Assembly (NCBI GenBank): GCA_039811185.1
Contig: JBDHYF010000007.1
Span: forward strand, 100,784 to 164,783
Reading direction: 5' to 3'
Source: JAEZDR01 sp039811185
Lineage (GTDB): Bacteria; Bacteroidota; Bacteroidia; Chitinophagales; Chitinophagaceae
DNA length: 64,000 bases
The translations under genes were made by a program, and so were the position numbers. Numbering within the stretch: position 1 is the stretch's first letter; every line of letters begins with the position of its first letter. Below are positions 61,255 to 64,000 of this stretch, piece after piece. The notes under the pieces were generated by a model. That model was not told the DNA's origin. It saw only the letters and a program-made list of their open reading frames with translations, and did no database searches.

Positions 61255-64000
61255 CTTCTACTAATTCCTTTTCAGGTTCCACAAACTCAACACCCCAAAC
61301 ATCTGCCAATAGTTGGTTGATTTTCTTTTGGGCTTCGGATTTCATTTTTAATAAACCTTTCAAAACTTCCATTTGTGCATCTAATTCAGCAACTATTTGG
61401 TTTTGAATTTCAGGCTCAAAATAGTCGATAGAAACTGCCCCTAATTCATCAGCATTTATATTTGCTTGTCCACCTGCTGGTTTACAAGTTCTTTTAAAAT
61501 AGTCCCTGTATTTTTTTGTTGTGAATAGATATTTCAGATAGAAGGGATTTAGCCCTTCCTTTAATTTTAATCTGATTAAGTAACCTGCCCAACTACCTTC
61601 CATTTCAAAATCAACAACAGAAGATTTGCCAACTAAATCAACACTGTTCGTTCTATTGAATATAAAATCACCGTACTCCAACAATCTCTCTTTGCTTAAA
61701 TTGTCATCGGTATATTTCAGATTGTCTAAATACCACCTGCCAAGTGTATCAAGATTATTCATTCTAAGAACTGGATATTTTCCTTCACTTTGAAGTTTTA
61801 CAGATAACCCATATAAACTGTCTTTGATAAATGTGTTAAGTGTTCTCTTGTCTTGACTTTCTGGAATAATAAATTCAAAATTGTTGTCAATTTTCTCTGC
61901 CCCTTCAATAATCGCTTTTTGTTTTTCAATTTGAGCAACAATGGCTTTTTGTTCTTCAAGAGAAGGCAAGGGGATTTCTAACGATTTTAAAAACTCGGCA
62001 CCTTGTTCATTTTTAATACCACCGTTCTTAATCTCATTTACTCTCTCTTGTAGTTGTTTACTTCTTAAAGCAATTACCAGATATTCAGGATTTATTTGCG
62101 TTTTATCAATTTCATAAACTTGGTAATGCGTTGAGCAAACTAATTTTCTGTCAGCCAAAGCCAAAGCACCTTGGTGAACATTTATTTTTGAAGTAACTAA
62201 ATCGCCTTTTTCTGCCTGGTACAAATCCATTCCTGTTTCCTTTTCTTCACGGAAATGAATTTTACCATCTTTAAAGGAAATCTTATCTACAATATCAATT
62301 TCGCCATCATAGTTATCTTTCTTAATCTTTACATATTTCGGCTCAACTTTGCCTTCCAGTTTTTCAATTGGGTATTTCTGTTTTGACTTCAAAATCTCCT
62401 TAATCACATTCAACTCCTTATGTTTTGCAATAAGGTCGGTGTCTAAATTGCTCACATATTCTCGGGCAATGTCGGCTTCTAATGCGTTATGGGGATTGAG
62501 TTTTACGAGATAGGGTAAAATGTTTTCGGGCCTGCTATTCGTTAGTTTTTTATACACTTCTTCCACAGTAGTTGCACCGTTTGGCTGAATGTGTTTGAGT
62601 GCTTCTTTCCATGCTACAATTTGGCTGTCGCTAAGGGTGCTTTTGTAATTGGCAAGGTTAAACGAATAGTTGTGTGCCTTGTCAATGCGTTTGGCAATTT
62701 CGTTTTGTATGCGGTTTTCCAGCATTTGGTCATGGGTTTTCAGTTCCATTGACTTGTCGGCTTCCGTTGCTTTTTTGGCTTTTATCTTTTTATCAAGGTC
62801 GGCTTCTTTTTTCTCCCGTTCTATTTTGCCTTTGGCTTCCATATCGGCACGGGTTTCTGTGCGGATTTTTTCTTTTATCCGTGGGTCAAGTGTTTTAATC
62901 CATTCGGCAGGAATGCAAAACTGGTTTTTGGTTTCGGGTGGTTGTTTGCCGTGTTTTACATATTCGTGCCACAACGTAAGGCATTCAATCAACTGATTTC
63001 CCTTTTGTTCTTTGCGGTTGGTTCCCATTGTGTAACCATCGTTGGTTATTTTGTAAAACCAAGTCCAATCTGTTTTTCCGCCTTTTTCAAAAATGAGAAT
63101 ACTCGTTTTTGGACCTTGTCCGCTCTTGCTCACAAACAAACCTTGTGGTAAAGAAATAACGGCTTTCAGTTGTGCTTCGTCCAAAAGCATTTTACGCAAT
63201 GCCTTTGCACTAAACTGGTCCCAAGTGTGAAAACCTTCTGAAACCACAACGGCACATTTGCCACCTGCTTTGAGTTGCTCAAACATTAGTTTTACAAACA
63301 AAATAGTGGTTTCCGATTCTTTGGAATATTCGCCCCAAACATCAGGATAACTCTCCTGGTCACGCTGTGCACCAAAAGGCGGATTAGCCAAAATAACCGA
63401 TTTGCTTTCGTGGTCGGTTACGGGTCTGTATTTCGCCAAACTGTCGCCTTGCTCAATGTTGGCAGGGTTTAAGCCACGAACATAAAAGTTGATAGCCGCC
63501 ATTTTGCGAATCATCCCCAAATACTCAATTCCTGTTACACCGCTTCTGTAAAACTGTGTGGTTTGTTCAATGCTTGGAAAGTCTAATTGGTTGAATTTAA
63601 AATATTCGTCAAACCAAACCGATAATTCGGAATGAGCTTTTTCACCCGGCCATTCACGGTCGGGGTCAACTCTTCGCATTACAAATTCAAAAGCGTCAAA
63701 CAAGAAACCACCCGTACCGCAAGCAGGGTCAAAAATTATGTCGTCAAAAGTCGGCTCTATCATAGCCGTCATAAACTGTCGAATGTGGTCGGGTGTGCGG
63801 AATAGTCCAACATCTTTTGTTCCGCCTGTTTCACTCAAAGCCGATTCAATGGCATCACCCAAAAGGTCGGTTTTCAACAATCTTGCTTCTTCAATGTCGT
63901 TGGCAACAATGCTGATTACTTCGCCAAGGTTTCCGCTGTTTACGTTGTTGGTGAAATTAGAATTGCTAAAAACTTCTTCAATCAAAACCAATTGGTCTTG
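61238..64000 (-). CDS. hsdM: Type I methyltransferase fused to specificity subunit (HsdM-HsdS), N terminus outside window
   Basis: The frame is open at the right edge, so the N terminus is missing; at least 920 residues are visible. The M part has the SAM motif DPACGTGGFLFDAF and the adenine-methyltransferase motif NPPFGAQRD, plus a helical linker (KKIKAKKATEADKSMELKTH). The C-terminal third has two HsdS-type target-recognition halves, each followed by a coiled-coil spacer: SLEIPLPSLEEQKAIVAQIE and AVSIDYFEPEIQNQIVAELD. Fusion of M and S in one chain is a known but uncommon form. It modifies the operon's recognition site and guides HsdR. Followed by the KilA-N and hsdR genes. Confidence 0.9.
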   Translation of the reverse strand, partial: QDQLVLIEEVFSNSNFTNNVNSGNLGEVISIVANDIEEARLLKTDLLGDAIESALSETGGTKDVGLFRTPDHIRQFMTAMIEPTFDDIIFDPACGTGGFLFDAFEFVMRRVDPDREWPGEKAHSELSVWFDEYFKFNQLDFPSIEQTTQFYRSGVTGIEYLGMIRKMAAINFYVRGLNPANIEQGDSLAKYRPVTDHESKSVILANPPFGAQRDQESYPDVWGEYSKESETTILFVKLMFEQLKAGGKCAVVVSEGFHTWDQFSAKALRKMLLDEAQLKAVISLPQGLFVSKSGQGPKTSILIFEKGGKTDWTWFYKITNDGYTMGTNRKEQKGNQLIECLTLWHEYVKHGKQPPETKNQFCIPAEWIKTLDPRIKEKIRTETRADMEAKGKIEREKKEADLDKKIKAKKATEADKSMELKTHDQMLENRIQNEIAKRIDKAHNYSFNLANYKSTLSDSQIVAWKEALKHIQPNGATTVEEVYKKLTNSRPENILPYLVKLNPHNALEADIAREYVSNLDTDLIAKHKELNVIKEILKSKQKYPIEKLEGKVEPKYVKIKKDNYDGEIDIVDKISFKDGKIHFREEKETGMDLYQAEKGDLVTSKINVHQGALALADRKLVCSTHYQVYEIDKTQINPEYLVIALRSKQLQERVNEIKNGGIKNEQGAEFLKSLEIPLPSLEEQKAIVAQIEKQKAIIEGAEKIDNNFEFIIPESQDKRTLNTFIKDSLYGLSVKLQSEGKYPVLRMNNLDTLGRWYLDNLKYTDDNLSKERLLEYGDFIFNRTNSVDLVGKSSVVDFEMEGSWAGYLIRLKLKEGLNPFYLKYLFTTKKYRDYFKRTCKPAGGQANINADELGAVSIDYFEPEIQNQIVAELDAQMEVLKGLLKMKSEAQKKINQLLADVWGVEFVEPEKELVEDEQEN

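Overview
The window looks like the chromosome of a member of the Bacteroidota, most like a Chitinophagaceae-type environmental bacterium. The reasons are a type IX secretion C-terminal sorting domain on an ELWxxDGT-repeat protein, two ECF sigma / membrane partner pairs, a large TPR-CHAT protein, short intergenic matches to the TAnnTTTG promoter element, an agmatinase-family/outer-membrane-barrel operon and Bacteroidota-type tyrosine catabolism. The family-level placement is inference; no rRNA gene is present.

Bases 1-19,600 are one long surface-polysaccharide locus, all on the + strand. It opens with sulfate activation (end of cysC, cysD, cysN), a PAPS-type sulfotransferase, an aminotransferase, a WbqC protein, two left-handed beta-helix acyltransferases, an APS/PAPS reductase (cysH), an epimerase and three glycosyltransferases. 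At about 11,283 the composition drops abruptly to very AT-rich, a kinase gene is cut off and a broken GT4 remnant follows. The AT-rich block (about 11,283-18,530) carries an unusual co-translated module: a DmpG-like DRE-TIM aldolase fused to a Rossmann-like domain, a CMP-sugar synthetase, a HAD phosphatase and a GT29 sialyltransferase-type enzyme, then an acetyltransferase and two GT4 enzymes. I propose that the first four make and transfer a CMP-activated 2-keto sugar acid without a NeuB/KdsA-type PEP synthase. The block ends inside the EpsG/Wzy-like polymerase gene, which looks mosaic, and the operon ends at a strong terminator.

Bases 19,600-34,500 hold the sorting-domain protein (- strand), an ECF sigma factor with a TPR-bearing anti-sigma-like membrane protein convergent with a CHAT protein, two related TetR regulators, DinB and VOC proteins, and a TetR-TolC-MFP-RND efflux operon followed by a terminator and a convergent tRNA-Arg(TCT). 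Bases 34,590-42,024 hold a small unknown, an ATP-grasp protein and a second sugar-nucleotide operon (DegT aminotransferase, UDP-glucose dehydrogenase, UDP-glucuronate decarboxylase-like SDR, second nucleotide-sugar dehydrogenase, RmlD).

Bases 42,017-55,477 are mostly housekeeping or single-function genes: divergent GAPDH, PabA/TrpG amidotransferase, HPPD, an L,D-transpeptidase, an ECF sigma / membrane trypsin-like protease pair, lipoproteins, an agmatinase operon, an FMN reductase, an XRE/DUF2975 pair, a frameshifted aspartyl protease and a DUF2130 protein. Bases 55,500-64,000 are accessory: a decayed HigBA toxin-antitoxin pair, small cassette-like genes, and a type I restriction operon in which HsdM and HsdS are fused, a KilA-N gene is inserted, and HsdR appears to lack the usual nuclease lysine. 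A dispersed repeat with conserved arms around a variable hairpin occurs at 19.75, 52.0 and (partial) 55.6 kb.
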